Shown here piece by piece: positions 1-12,175 of a stretch of 64,000 nt of DNA. The DNA comes from Sabethes cyaneus (lineage: Eukaryota; Arthropoda; Insecta; Diptera; Culicidae). The DNA is taken from NCBI RefSeq assembly GCF_943734655.1, contig NC_071355.1, positions 72,811,449 to 72,875,448 of the forward strand, written 5' to 3'. Both the position numbers and the translations under genes were made by a program. Positions within the stretch are counted from its first letter, which is position 1. The number at the start of each line of letters is the position of its first letter. The notes below the pieces were generated by a model. That model made no database searches, was not told the origin of the DNA, and worked only from the letters and a program-made list of their open reading frames with translations.

Positions 1-446
1 ATTAGAATTGAAATTGAACTTCAAATCAGAGCTGATAGTGGAAAATGATTGAAGTAAAATGGGACACTAAATTAGATTTAAATTGGACTTGAGAACAAAG
101 GTAAAATTAAAGCTGGTTTACACTTGACCTTGGTATAAAATGAAATATTAAATTGAAAATGAAATTAGTAGAATAGAGTTGAGATTGGATTTGAAATTGA
201 AATTTTGCTTGAAATTGGAATTAGGTTTAGCTTGAAATAGAAATTAAAATGGGACATTCAATCAGACTTGAAATTGGATTTAAATTAGAGTTGAAATTGG
301 ATACCCTATTTAACTTAAATTTGGACTTGAAACTAAATGAAATTAGACTTTAACTTGAACTTGAAATTGAATTTGAAATTTTACATAAAATTAGACATTA
401 AATGTAATTTGAGATAAAATTGGACTTCAAATATAGGAATTGATAT
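1..446. repeat. Degenerate AT-rich satellite-like array, block 1
   Basis: The block is built almost entirely from loosely repeated words such as ttgaaattgga, aaattagact and cttgaaattg, with a rough 10-12 base rhythm. No open frame of interest is present. It continues as block 2 after an unrelated insert, so the two were probably one array. The left edge lies outside the window. Confidence 0.75.
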
Positions 447-469
447 TGTAATTAAAATAAATATGAAAT

Positions 470-1551
470 AAAGCATAAGCATAGGATACCGCCCGCGTGC
501 TGCTACTCCGTTATTGACCAGGACCGATGAAAATTGCAAAATGATTGCTGGAAAAAGCATACTTGGGACAGCATGCTATTTCTCATTGTGCAATCTTATC
601 AGGTCCCTGCATGCTGATCAATACCGATGCTGGCCACGTCCGAATGCGAGTCCTGGCGGGATGGGAAGGAATGTTAGTCCAATACTTGTTGCTACTAAAG
701 ACTAGGGAATCCTCTGCATTTTCACAAGTATTTCGGGAAAGGAATTGTTGTTAGTAGATGGGGGAACTAGATGGATAGTGTAAGTATGTAAGCACCAGTT
801 ATATGAGACTAACCTGGATATTCGAAAACTTTCTTGTAAAGCCAGTAATTACGAAAATTAAGATATAAACAATACCTTTTTAATAGCCAATGGTGCTCAT
901 ATACAACCATACTTTAATTTATATCGTAAAATACTATGCACATGCGAGATTTATGTCTCTAAAACTACATGACAAGTGACAACTTGAACTTATTACCTAT
1001 ACCCAGAGGTTGGAAAACTCGCAAAATGAATATACGCCGAGCATCGGCAAACGGTTTTATCATGAGAAATATATCGACAATGAGTCACATACATTCACGC
1101 TTCATAGCATCGCTGAATATAGGAATATCGTGTGCAACGCAAAAGTGCGAATTAACAGCTTCTGCTGCTTGTAAAACCACTAACACTACTTTAAACTATT
1201 CCCTTTTCTTGGTAATATTATTTTGAATACTTTCCGGCGTCCTATATCCGCTAAATCGGACACACTCAATGTACAATATTCAATTTTTGAACAAATAAAT
1301 ACTGATGTTCACAATGAGGTTCTGTTCGTGATAAAATTCAAAACTGATGCGTGCACTATTGGCGAGGCAGGCGAATAGTGTATGTTCATGAGGCATGTTC
1401 ATCGATTCAAATAATCACTTTTTCGCAAATTCTCCAACCACTGCCTGAAAATAAAAATCAGGGACAACGAAACGAGCCAATATAGTCCCTAAGTTGATAA
1501 GCATTTCCTCCTATCAACGCTAATATGCAGAGATATAGCGCCCTACACGCT
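470..1551. other. 1.08 kb non-repetitive insert flanked by a 24-bp direct repeat
   Basis: The degenerate array stops and is replaced by ordinary mixed sequence with no recognisable protein. An identical 24-base direct repeat, beginning TTGTAATTAAAATAAATATG, ends just before the insert (446-469) and begins just after it (1552-1575). This looks like a target-site duplication or a recombination footprint. The left end carries a short tandem word (gcataagcatagg) that could be the 3' tail of an element read on the - strand. The class of insert is unknown. Confidence 0.5.
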
Positions 1552-2520
1552 TTGTAATTAAAATAAATATGAAATTGGACATAAAATGGAACGCTAAATT
1601 AGACTTAAAATAAAATGAAATAATAAACTGGAAATGAAACTAACCTTGAGGTTGGACTTAAATTGAAAATAGAATTAGCTTGAAATTGAAATTGAAATGG
1701 GACATTAAATCGTTGGATCTATATTGGACTTGAAATTCAACTTGAAATTTGATTTGGTATTAGGCTTGGAATTGGGCATCCGATTTGACTTAAATTTGGA
1801 CTTGAAACCAGATGAAATTGGACTTTAACTTGAAATTAAAATTCAATTTAAAATGTTACTTAAAATTAGACATGAAATTGGTTTCAATCTGCATTGATAT
1901 TAAGCTTAAAATATGTAGTACGTAAATTTAGTCTTTAAATCAAAGTTAAAATAAAATTTAACTTGGCTTACAATAGGTCTTAAAATGACGCATTAAGTTG
2001 GATTTAAAATTGGACTTCGATTTGATTTCAAATCGGAGTTGACATTGCTATTAAATTAGATATAAAGTTGGACATAAAATGGGACACTAAATTGAATTTA
2101 TAATTGAACTTGAAATTAGAACTGAATTTGGACTTTAAATTAAACTTTAAATAGGAGTTAAATTTGGAATTAAATTAAACATGCAATGAGACTTAAAATG
2201 GAACACTCAATTAGGTTTGAAAGTGAACTTGAAGAAGGTAAAATTGGACAACAAATGAGACAATAAATTGGACATGAAATTGGAATTAAATTTACCTTGA
2301 AGTTGAAATTAAAATCGGTCATACAATAGGATTTGAAATTTGGCTTGTAATTGGACATCCAATTTGACTTCGATTTAGACTTGAAAATGGACTTGAAACC
2401 AAATAAAATTGGATTTCAACTCGAACATAAAATAAGAATTTAAAATTAGACTTAAACTTAAAATTAGACATAACACTGACTACAAATTGGACTTACATTG
2501 AGCTTTAAATTGTATTTTAA
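1552..2520. repeat. Degenerate AT-rich satellite-like array, block 2
   Basis: This has the same style of decayed 10-12 base words as block 1 (gaaattggac, ttaaattaga, cttgaaatt). Short open frames here are low-complexity artefacts. Confidence 0.75.
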
Positions 2521-4984
2521 TTTGGACAAGGCAATTTTCTGTTCTCCGTATAACTGGCAACACTGGCTTAGTGTATGAGCTACCGTAGCTTAGTGGCCAA
2601 TCAGAGGATTTTTGTGCGAGCCAGAAATTTTCTTGATTAGCACGATATATCGTGGCCCTCCTTAAGCTAAAACATAATGAAAATAGCCTATTGGTTGAAA
2701 GCAACTTCATAATCTTACTCGTTTTAGAAACGATTCATTTTACGTCCATTAAAATGCTCTACGGTTTAATCCCAACGAGGCAACGCATAAGTCTAAGTGT
2801 TAAACAGTTTACTGTAATTTTGCCATTTATCATTGTTAAATCGTAGTTCCCAAAATTGTTTTCTTTCCCAAATCGTTATCCACGCCTCGCGACCGTTCGA
2901 CGTCGATCCAATCGTAATAACTAGCTTTCAAGGGGGTTTGCCCGATGTCTGATTGCCAAATTCAATTAACAATCAATCTGACTGTGTGCGGGACCGTGCC
3001 ACCTTGTCGATCAGAAGCTGTGCCCCGTAGGACGAAAGCGCCACACTTTGGTTACCAACAACAGATGCGTTGTTATGATTATGACTTTTCATTTGTTTTT
3101 CTACAAAGCAGTCTAGTAAGTTAGCTTAAATGATCGCACTAGAGATCTGTTTCTTTTTTTGTTCAAGTAATTATTCTGTGATGCAATGAACTCAAAAAAG
3201 CTCAAGTTTGTACTGATGCCCTACAAACAAAATGTACCGCTGCTGATCGCACGCAGAAAGAAGCTACTGTCTTCTTATTATTTCGTCTGGCGCTGGGGAT
3301 ATTCACACATTATCGCACCTTAGCGCGTCCATCGAAAATACGCCGGAAGCAGCGTTAACGGGTTTTCGGTAAATGTTATCTAACGTAAATATGCAATTCC
3401 AAATTGGTCGCAATTAATTCCCGCCGAAGCAGAAAACCGCGGGACGGAAGATACAGATTATAAATTTATTTTAAATTACAAGTTTAAAGAGCGACTTAAA
3501 CGCCTTGGGGGAAACCAGCAAAGGAGTAAGCATCGAGAAGAGATTGGACCGCCTGGTGGGGCAGGTGTACAAAGACACCGACTAAAGTCTTGCTCGCCCG
3601 AGAGTTCAAGCAGTTATAAAGCATCAGCAAATTACACAAACATGGTTTAAGTGCCTCAATATAGCTTACAGTGTTGCAGTTACGATCCGCAATACTTTTT
3701 ATAGGACATATAAATGTCGTAAATTTGAAAATATAGAAATAATATAAAATGAGGTAAGTGGGTTCTAAAAACTAAGATTTTACAACCTATCTTACCGGAT
3801 GGACTGACTGTTAGAAATGATCAATTGCTAAGCATCAGATTCACCACTGTGCTCTGTTCGATAGGAAACTTTCTTCGCAGTCACGGCCCAGCAGTGTAAA
3901 TTGCCAAGGATTCACTCTCACGACGGTGTCGATTAGTTTTTTCGCTGCAGGTCCAGTCTGCACTGCATGCGGAAAGATTGAAACATCGTCGTCTTGTCGG
4001 AAGTACAGCAGTAATCTGTCGCTCAACGTTGCTGTTGGTCGATTCGGTGCGAAGAAGAAAAAGACACAGCTAGAAGAAACCATTTTTTCGCTGAATGGAT
4101 TATGTCACTGATGCAGAAATGTTTCTGCTTCTGTCAAGAAAAAAATGACATAAACCAACCACTGAGTCAATCTTTTGTAGCAGAAGCTATGTTGAATTAA
4201 ATTATGAAATTGGCACATCAAACTGCCATGTTAATAGTGAGAAAAAATGAAACTCTTTCAACAGTGTCCACTAGTAATATCAGATTGCATAAGTGTTTAT
4301 GCATACACTTTTCATTCACGGTCGTCTGATAGCTGTGTTACAAGCTCATTAGTGATGCACTTACTTAAAGTTAGTCTGGAGGAGAAAAGGTGCTTGCTCT
4401 GTTCTGTGCACGCGACGGTACAGCTAACGGTGTTTATAAATATGGACAAACGGCGGACCGCGTCCGCCTGTGGCCCCAGTAAGCTAAAGGGTACATTGAC
4501 GTTTTGGCCGGTCGTGACGGTATGTGCTGAATTAAATAACCCGTCAACTGCGGTGCGGGCACGTTCCCGTCCCCACTGACAGGAAGTCTTTATTACTAAA
4601 AACATCGACTCCACCTGTTACTACTGTTTGGTTTCGTTCTGTCTGCTGAGCGCGAGAAATGTAAGTAATTGTTTTGCTAAATGTATATCTAAACGAAACG
4701 ATAATTATATTTTCTTTTGAGCAATTGAATGAACATCTTTATTCAATTCAAGTTTTCATTAGGAGATTGTTTTAGCTAATGTCTGGTAAAAGAAGATGAA
4801 ACAAAAACAATCAAAGTTAAGACTCGAAACCGGAACAAAATGTTGATGCCAATGGAACATCTTTAATGTTAGGCCCTGTTGCGGGTAAGACCGTCCTAAG
4901 ACAATCTTCGCTTTTAGCATCTCAGAGCTACGTATGATTTTTTATGAGCTACGTATGATTCGACAATATGAAAAACAGGTTCAG
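2521..4984. other. Non-coding stretch, nothing recognised
   Basis: Mixed unique-looking sequence. Short open frames (about 3841-4083 - and 4312-4614 -) match no family I recognise. A short direct repeat of gagctacgtatgatt occurs twice at about 4924-4962. No RNA gene or complete element was seen. Confidence 0.4.
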
Positions 4985-5699
4985 GATCGTTTGCTTTAAA
5001 CTTTGGCATCAATATACGTTCAAACACAAAAAATCGAAAAGTGTAACTCCTGAATCACTAATTTGGTAAACCCGCTCAAACCTATATCCAACAATTGAAT
5101 AAGCAAACATGGTCGGTTTCTGTCTGCGAAAGGTTATCACATTGCATTTGTAGATACTGAGTGTCAAAAAATGCCGGGAGCACCAGCTCTGCATACGATC
5201 TACACATAGTTGCAAGTAGTCGCAACCATTAGTACTGTTGATTTTGTTCTATATTTTGACGTCATCTGCGTAAAACAGGTGACATCCAGATCCAGAAGTT
5301 CGTTGATAAATAGTGAAAACAAACGAGGTCCATGATTACTCCTTTGGGTGACGTCAGAAACCTTCGTAAACATTTCAGAGCAAGAAGCTCCGATCTTAAC
5401 GCAAAGCGATCGGTTTATCAAATGGCATCTGAACCAGGCGATTAAGGATCTGTAGACTCCAAGTTTCTCTAGCTTGCTTAACAGGATTTCGTGACCCACT
5501 CGATCAATTGTATCAACTTGTCCACCGTTGAACATTGTGCGAACGCATAGTGATGCAAATACGGTCAAATTTGTCGCAGCAGACCGCTTGAGATATAATC
5601 TATGCTGAGCAGTTGAAATATAATTCTTACATGAGCAGAAAAACGTCTCATTGATAATGTTTTAAAAACATAAATGTAGATTTCCACAGTTTAGGAAAT
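4985..5699 (-). pseudogene. Jockey-clade reverse transcriptase, 3' half of a dead element
   Basis: The - strand encodes decayed reverse transcriptase. From about 5699 it resumes with a KFPKLWKSTFMF-like stretch. After a deletion it has the pre-catalytic finger region at about 5590, then HEILLSKLEKLGV near 5490, a shifted GS-GP-LF segment near 5340 and a YADD catalytic box in another frame near 5262. The D-containing motif A segment before HEILL is missing, and at least three frameshifts or deletions are visible, so no enzyme can be made. It is the downstream half of the element whose upstream half lies at 7096-8560. The two are separated by an RTE insertion with a 10-bp target duplication. 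The clade call rests on recognised Jockey ORF2 motifs. Confidence 0.75.
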
Positions 5700-7095
5700 T
5701 TGCTCTCTTTTTTAGCAGCCGAGAGCCGGGGTGGCTCTTGCCGTATCAAGAATTCCTCTCGATTGTGCCCTCTATTCCTGGTGCCGGTGCGGTTCTTGAA
5801 GAGAACAGATTTCACTGCACAGTCGTCCGGCATCCTTGCGACGTGGCCGGCCCACCGTAGTCTCCCAACTTTCGCCAGGTGTACAATGGAAATCTCACCA
5901 AGTAGTGTCTGTAGCTCGTGACTCATACACCTTCGCCAGTCTGCGCTTTCCATTTGTACTCCTCCAAAAATAGTCCGCAACACCTTTCGTTCAAATAGAT
6001 ACGGCTATTGCATGTACAGGGGTTAGACAAAATGATCGGGACAGGCAAAATTTTGATGAAATTCAAACGTCCGTAACTTCTTCAAAATTGGACATTTTTA
6101 TATGAAACTAATTGCATTCGACGGAAAAATCTTTCTAGTTTTTCTAAAATATTTCAAGATTTGCAATAGTCAGTGGATACCGGAGATATTTCGGGTTATC
6201 TGGGGGTATGTCAAAAACTGATTTTTTTCATCGCTTGTATCTTTTTCTAACATGGAAGCTTATTCATATTCATATTTTATCCCAAAACTAGATTTCATTG
6301 CCAGCCGATTGGTGAAAAAAGAATGGAAATCCGACTAGAAACAACCAAGTTACGGCCGTTTTTGTAAAATGAGTACTAGTAACATCTATTGCTCTGGCCA
6401 GTTTAGGACATGACGCAAACCATGTGAATATGAGCATCAAACGTTCAGATTTTATGAGCCATTGACACTGGAAGCATTAACAGTGCCGCAGCGTGTCATG
6501 GCGCCCCTTTAGCAGGTTCTAGGTACCCCGGCGGATGTGGTCGTTTCAAGGAATATTCAAAATCATGTCAATATGGGTGTCAAACTTCAGGATTTTCAAC
6601 CCTCGTAAATTTTTGAAGTTTGACATTCATATTGGAATGGTTTTGGTCATGTTTTAAAATAATCATAAAGATAAGACATTACTGGCAACATTTCCAGAGC
6701 TGATTTCATCAAAATTTTGCCTGTCCCGATCATTTTGTCTAACCCCTGTATGTCTTCTGTAAGCAAAGTTTCTGTCTCAAGTCCGTAGAGGACTACCGGT
6801 CTGATTAGCGTTTTGTACATCGTCAGCTTAGTGCGGCGGCGTATGCTCCTTGATCGTAGCGTCTTGCGGAGAGAAAATAGGCTCGATTTCCAGCTTGAAT
6901 GCGATGTTGGATCTCCTTACTCGTATTATTATGGTGAGTGATCAGAGATCTCAAATATATGAACTCATCAACCACTTCCAGTTAATCACCGTGAATAGTC
7001 ACTGTCCGAGGGAGACAAACCTGGCTTTCTCTGGAGCCTCTTCCTACCCTATATTTGGTTTTCGACGCATTGGTTTGTAACCCTATTGCTCTCTT
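5700..7095 (-). mobile_element. 5'-truncated RTE-like LINE inserted in the Jockey element
   Basis: Target duplications TTGCTCTCTT lie at 5700-5709 and 7086-7095, so the inserted body is about 5710-7085. Read on the - strand, it starts inside the reverse transcriptase C-terminal region (LQTNASKTKY at about 7070). It continues through FIYL and RSIRRRTKLTMYKTLI (about 6830), VVLYGLETE, then LFERKVLRTIFGG and the RWAGHVARMP signature typical of RTE-like C-termini (about 5850), ending in a short A-run. The reading frame is cut by a 732-bp MITE and resumes after it. It is non-functional because its 5' part is missing. Confidence 0.8.
6017..6748. mobile_element. Tc1/mariner-type MITE with perfect 46-bp TIRs
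   Basis: The element begins CAGGGGTTAGACAAAATGAT and ends with its exact reverse complement. The inverted repeats (6017-6062 and 6703-6748) agree at all 46 positions. It is flanked by TA on both sides (6015-6016, 6749-6750). It has no coding capacity. Across the insertion the RTE frame reads on, so this is the youngest layer at this locus. Confidence 0.92.
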
Positions 7096-8560
7096 GCAGT
7101 GACCTGTTAAATAGTTTCGCAAGTGGAACAAGTAACACCTCCGAGCACAACAGAATGGACGCTCTAATACCACCGGGACCATGAAAACTTTAACTTTTGG
7201 AGCGCAGACATGACGATTTGTTAACTAATGTGAAATGGACGGAACTCGAAAGCATCACTAGGACAGTCGTTGCTTGCAATGATGACTAGGTCATATGAGA
7301 CAGAGTGTTCGTTGAACAAATTCATGACGTGTCAAACTTCTGAACTTCTCAAGTTCAGATTTGGCAACTTGTTCTCCAAGATGAACTGACACTGATAGAG
7401 CAGCTTCTTTCATCTTGGAATTTACGAAACATCAAAATCACTTTGGCACAGAGATGTCTGCGTACGGAGAACATATCGCTGGTACAGAAATCTGTTGAGT
7501 TTCCTGTAGTCGTTACTCGCACAGTTGAGTTCCTGTTTTGTATTTAGGGTGAGTATCTTCGTAGAGCTCTAGCTATCAGTCGTTTTAGTTTGCGTAGGTG
7601 ATTATTTCACCAACGTGGCTTTGGTGGCGGGTGGGCGTCGGGTACAAATTCAACTATCATGTTCAAGATTGTTCGCGGAAAATAACCGACGGTATCGTCA
7701 ATACATGTAGCAGACTTTAGTGTCTGCCAGTCAACTCGATAGATAGCGGATCTGATTCCGTCATAATCAGCTCGTTAAAAGTCCGGTGTACCACCATTCC
7801 CGAAGGCATCCTCAAAAATGATCGACGTTGGGAGTTTCAACAGGAGATCAAAGGCTCAATTGCTTCCGAAACGAAGCAGACGGGTCTTGCGGCTTCATTA
7901 GTCAAGACCAAATCAAGAAGTCTAGCTTTTCTGTTGGCTATACCATTGACTTGCATCTACCCATGTAGGGAAAAGCGTCGATAAGCGTAGTACTGACCTG
8001 AAATGTCCCGTCATCTGACTTACACCACCGAAACTGAGGCTCATTATAGACCTCAAACTACAGAGCATATTCATAATCAGTTTAAAGTTGGAGACAACGG
8101 CTCCGATAGAGTCCACGTGTTCATGAATGCTGCTAATATCGTTACTCTGATCCGGGGGCAAATAGATGATACCCACGCTTACAACTCGACGAACCGTAGC
8201 TGCTCTATAGCATTTGGAAACAGGCGTTGTTTCGATTTAGCTGTTCCAGCAAGCTGAAACAGCAATCAGAACTCCCCTATCTTGGGTTTTTATGCTGTTC
8301 GAAGGGTTACGATCGGTACGATGGACAGCAAAGCCATTGCCAAACAGTTGCGCACTGCATAAACATTTATCATGTCATGTCTCGGTCAACACAATAACTT
8401 CATAGCTGCACTCGCTTGCAGCCAGAAAGAATAGATCTACCTTTGTCCGTATTGCTCGCACATTTTGGTAGTAAAAGCTTATTATGGGATAGTTATCTTT
8501 CTCATTGCTAGTTGCAACAGCTCCATTCTTCAACTCTAAAGTTGAGGTATCCGATAGATA
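7096..8560 (-). pseudogene. Jockey-clade ORF2 endonuclease and linker, 5' half of dead element
   Basis: On the - strand, an apurinic-type endonuclease start (YYQNVR, then FFLAASECSYEVIVLTET, about 8490-8390) is followed by IIYLPPDQSN near 8150. Next come a linker with DYDGIRSAIYRVDWQTLKSA (about 7760-7700), YQRYVLRTQTSL near 7470, and the start of the reverse transcriptase with GPGGIRASILL near 7170. The catalytic DFN segment is not legible. Many frameshifts are present. It joins the 4985-5699 remnant once the RTE insert is ignored. Confidence 0.75.
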
Positions 8561-9630
8561 GTAGCATGTGAGAACGACAGGATCAGAGACTTAATGATGA
8601 AGGATATTGCTACAGAGGCCATTGTTGCCTAAGAAACCAAGTTGGAATCGCTCATCATCATAATTGCTGCTCTGCGTTTTGCTCTTGAAAAAGCTGATTT
8701 AGAATTAAATATCGACTTAATAAAGACTGTGAGCAGTTTACATGGTTCATTTGGATTCGTAATGTATTTGACTTGATAAAATATCTGAGTAAAGCATTGG
8801 ATACGAACAATGAACAGCCGTTTTTAGACTACTTCATCCATCCACATAATTACTTTTGTGTAAAAATCAAAAATTCCGCTTCTTTGTATTCAAACGCAAA
8901 AAGAATTATTAGCTTGATCTTATCATTTTCACAATAATTGCGGTTTTTATAAAGTCCTTTCACTATATATCTCAAGAAGGCCTCCAAAATTCCTCTACTC
9001 TTTTGTCCCATAGTTTATGAAATTATTTTCTCAGCTTCGTGTATTTTTTTGTCTCAACTTGTAATGAAGTCAAGCAATATTAATATGGTAGAACAAAGTA
9101 AAGATTTATCCCGTAACTTCTTGAGTAAACTCTATGCAAACTCTATGCAAACGCTGCTTCTATAAAATTGTGTTTTTTTTTTGCCTTCATGCATAGACTG
9201 TATCAAAAAGTATGGATGCAGTCAGTTATATTTATTCATTTTTGTGGCTGCGTCCTGCTATTCACTTTTATTTGTCAGCATCTGTGCAACGGTATATTAT
9301 TTTCAGCAAAGTTTTTTCTTCAAAATGCGTGGGTTTTCAAAAGAAAAAATGCGTGGGTTTTAGGAAGCAAAAGCAGCCGAAACGAACTCCAAAACAAGAA
9401 GCAACGATCAGGCCCAATAGTGCGAAAGCTGAACGATACGATGCTTGCATGGCGAAACATATGTGAAATTTGACTCTCAATCCTTGCCAGGACCAAGTGT
9501 TATGCGGTGCGAAAAGGACAAGTATTAGTTTAGTCTGTAACATTTATTTAAGTTGAAAAATTCGGTAAGATTAGGAAATCAACAGTAGAGTGGTATACCT
9601 CCAAGGATGTCACATTCGTTCCAATCTAAA
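8561..9630. other. Non-coding stretch, short tandem word only
   Basis: The first 150 bases may belong to the 5' region of the Jockey remnant. Beyond that I see only AT-rich sequence and a local duplication of the word aaaatgcgtgggtttt at about 9324-9361. No gene was recognised. Confidence 0.4.
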
Positions 9631-9902
9631 CGACATTACTTACTTACTTAGGTGGTTTGCCGTCCTAAGACAAAGCCTGTTGAACAAAGTTTCTCCATGT
9701 TGAAGGCTACCGCTCTCCAATTCCTCGGACACCGAGTACTCTCCACCAGATCTCGCTCCACCTGGTCTTATCATCTTGCTCGGTACTCTCCTGGTCGTCT
9801 TGTTCCTACCGGATTTGAGGAGAACATCATCTTTGCAGGGTAGTTGTCCGGCATTCTTGCAACATGCCCTTTTGGAGACTGGGTGCGCCATAGAGCTGTC
9901 AA
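9631..9902 (-). mobile_element. RTE-like LINE 3' end fragment
   Basis: The - strand gives the C-terminal signature of RTE-like reverse transcriptases: GHVARMPDN, then a KMMFSSNPVGTRRPGE-like stretch near 9840 and WRSTWRNFVQQAL near 9690, in shifted frames. It ends at 9631 in a TAAG-repeat tail (cttacttacttagg on the + strand). The same type of tail closes the elements at 28398 and, in diverged form, 34860. It is a short 5'-truncated relic. Confidence 0.7.
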
Positions 9903-9905
9903 TCA

Positions 9906-10709
9906 AAGTAACAATTCCAAGTTTTATTACGTTCGTATAGTGGTTTCCATGACCAGTTTCATAAAACCGCTAATAAAACTATGAGCTTCACCAGAACTTT
10001 CTGATGACCGCTATAAAACGGCTTTCTGACCAAGTTGCCGTTGAATGTTTTCATAACCTCTAAAAGAATTAGGTTATAAGCTCAAGTAGTCGTATCACGC
10101 TTTGCTGAAAGCAGCAATAAAACCGGTTAAGCTTTCGCTGCCCTACAGCCATCGCCATAATTTAATAAAGCTTTTCGTTTTTCACTCTGGTAAAAGCTAA
10201 ATAAATTCGCCTGCTTTACCAACTTGAAAATACACCGTGAGCAGCAAAGTTAAAGTTTTACTGTCAGATTATTCTGATCGATTTGGTTTATAGCTACCAT
10301 AATAAAATATCTCATAGCAATTCCATTGGTTTGCAGCATATGCGAATTTAATTTTATCGTGTATATTGATATGATAGGCGGATAAAATCAACGCGCCACT
10401 GAAATTTTGCAGTTTTCGAAAACTGGCTGTCTTACCAAAATAAGTTAGAAAATCTCAATTTCTAGCAAAATCATATTAGTTACATCCTCTGACAGGAAAA
10501 TCGATTGATAATAACTTTCTTTCTGCAAAACACTTTGCTTTGTTGAATGCTTGTTTGCGAGCTAAAACAAAATGCTAGAATACTAGTGTTTGTACTCGTA
10601 TCTTCTTTGTATTTCACAATACAACAATAAAACTAGCGGTAATGATTAATACCATAATAAAACCTTTATAAAATTCAAGTAAAACCAAGTGGCTTTAGAA
10701 TTGTTACTT
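9906..10709. mobile_element. Putative MITE with short TIR and internal ataaaac motifs
   Basis: AAGTAACAATTC at 9906-9917 is matched by its exact reverse complement at 10698-10709. The interior repeatedly contains the word aataaaac (for example 9972, 10116, 10626, 10655). No clear target duplication is visible, so the boundaries are tentative. It starts a few bases after the RTE 3' relic stops being legible. Confidence 0.4.
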
Positions 10710-11224
10710 GGGGAACGACATAAATCCCTCTGATTGCCCGGAAATTCGATCATTTGAAGAATTTTGGACCTTGAAGAAGGCACGTCTTAGGAAACATGCA
10801 GCATAGCATAGTTTGACCGCCCGTGAGTGGCCCGCGATTGATCTAGATCAGCTGAGATTGCACAAAGATCCATTAGAATGATGCTTGGGAGTAGCAGATC
10901 ATTCTCACTGTGCATTTTCTGGTGATCTAATTCTTTGTGATGATCAAGCGCATCACAGCGTAGCTGTGATAGTTTTAAGGCGTGTTTTACAGGATGCAAA
11001 CTTTGTATTGCTAGAAATTAAACTGTGTTGTACATAAATTGTGAATCTCGGATGACCTTTGTCACAATCTCGAGTTTTGCAAGTTTCTGAGGAGCTCAAC
11101 CTTAGATGATTCATTTTGGCAGTTATGTAACTATGAAAGCACGGGTAGTTTAATATACAAATTTACAATTTTTTCTCCCAGTAAAGAAGAAAACAACTCC
11201 CTCCATTGGTTAGCCAGAAAAAAT
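10710..11224. other. Non-coding stretch
   Basis: A 70-codon open frame on the - strand (10787-10999) matches nothing I recognise. No repeat structure or RNA gene was seen. Confidence 0.35.
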
Positions 11225-11370
11225 AATGCGGATATCATTGAAATATTTGCCGTGATGGTATAACATTTCGCTGAATATCATTTTGCCGAAAGTTAATTCT
11301 CGGTTGACCATAACGCGGAATGTACCGTTTCACGGAAAACCTTTTCGTGGAAAGTAGCATTTCGCAGGGG
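11225..11370. repeat. Short degenerate array of 'cattttgccgaaag'-type words
   Basis: Successive phrases such as catttcgctgaata, cattttgccgaaag, ccgtttcacggaaaa, cttttcgtggaaag and catttcgcagg form a decayed array with a period of roughly 20 bases. Repeats of this style are common in mosquito intergenic DNA (from general knowledge). There is no coding content. Confidence 0.5.
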
Positions 11371-11589
11371 GGATCCTCTCCTTACTCGCTGTTGCTTGTT
11401 CGGACCCAACTGAAGGAAAATAATAGAGATCAGTAGACCTAGGAAAACTAATTTCTAAAACTAATTCTAAAACTGATTTCTGCGGAGGAGGCTGCACACC
11501 CCCCTCCCCACCCCTTCGCAGTGGCCGGCGCTTCCGACGGCGGGTCGCCGGCAATACGCGCGGTCTGCAACCATCTCGCCCTGAATCAT

Positions 11590-12175
11590 CTAGTGTTCCT
11601 ATGGGTAGTTTTTGGTGGTTTTGTTATTGTCTAATGTTTTATGGAAGAGTCTAAAATTTCTCGAGTTCGATTAGTTTTTAAGTTACGCGAAAATTTCTGT
11701 TTTATTTGTATGAGAGTCCTTATTCCCCTAACACAGGGGTCTCAAACCATCATAAAATAAATTCATGGCTCCAAAATCCTTCACATGAAAAATTCCATTT
11801 GGTTCCATTTGCTTGATTATTTCTCGAGTTATGAAGAAATTTGTGTTTCATTTGTATAGGAGCCCCCCCTGTTAAAGGACGGAGAAGTCTCAGTACACCA
11901 TAAAAAAAATTCCTGCCTCCAAAACCCCCACATGCCAAATTTTGTTTCCATTTGCTTGATTAGTTCTCGAGTTATGTAGAAGTTTGTGTTCCATTTATAT
12001 GGATGCCCCCTTCTTAGGGGGATGGGTCTCTAACCATAAGAACCTTTCTCGGCCCCAAAACCCCTGCATACAAAATTTCACACCGATCAGTTCAGTAGTT
12101 TTCGATTCTATAAGGAACATACAGACAGACAGAAATTTATTTTTATATGTATGGAGGATTGTTTTTTCACGCGTT
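11590..12175. repeat. Dispersed repeat with three internal ~145-165 bp units
   Basis: Three diverged units each carry tctcgagtt(a)tg, an 'aatttgtgtttcatttgtat' phrase and a cccc-rich 'ggggtctcaaaccat' segment. They start at about 11659, 11822 and 11966. The block ends in ttcagtagttttcgattctataaggaacatacagacagacag. I recognise this ending from dispersed mosquito repeats, but the parent element type is unknown. Open frames here are accidental. Confidence 0.6.

Noticed and set aside
1..2520. Possible CRISPR-like or regular tandem array
   Set aside because: No identical repeats with spacers. Words are degenerate and irregular, and the genome is eukaryotic.
4312..4614. 100-codon frame on - strand
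   Set aside because: Overlaps a similarly long frame on the other strand; no homology recognised.
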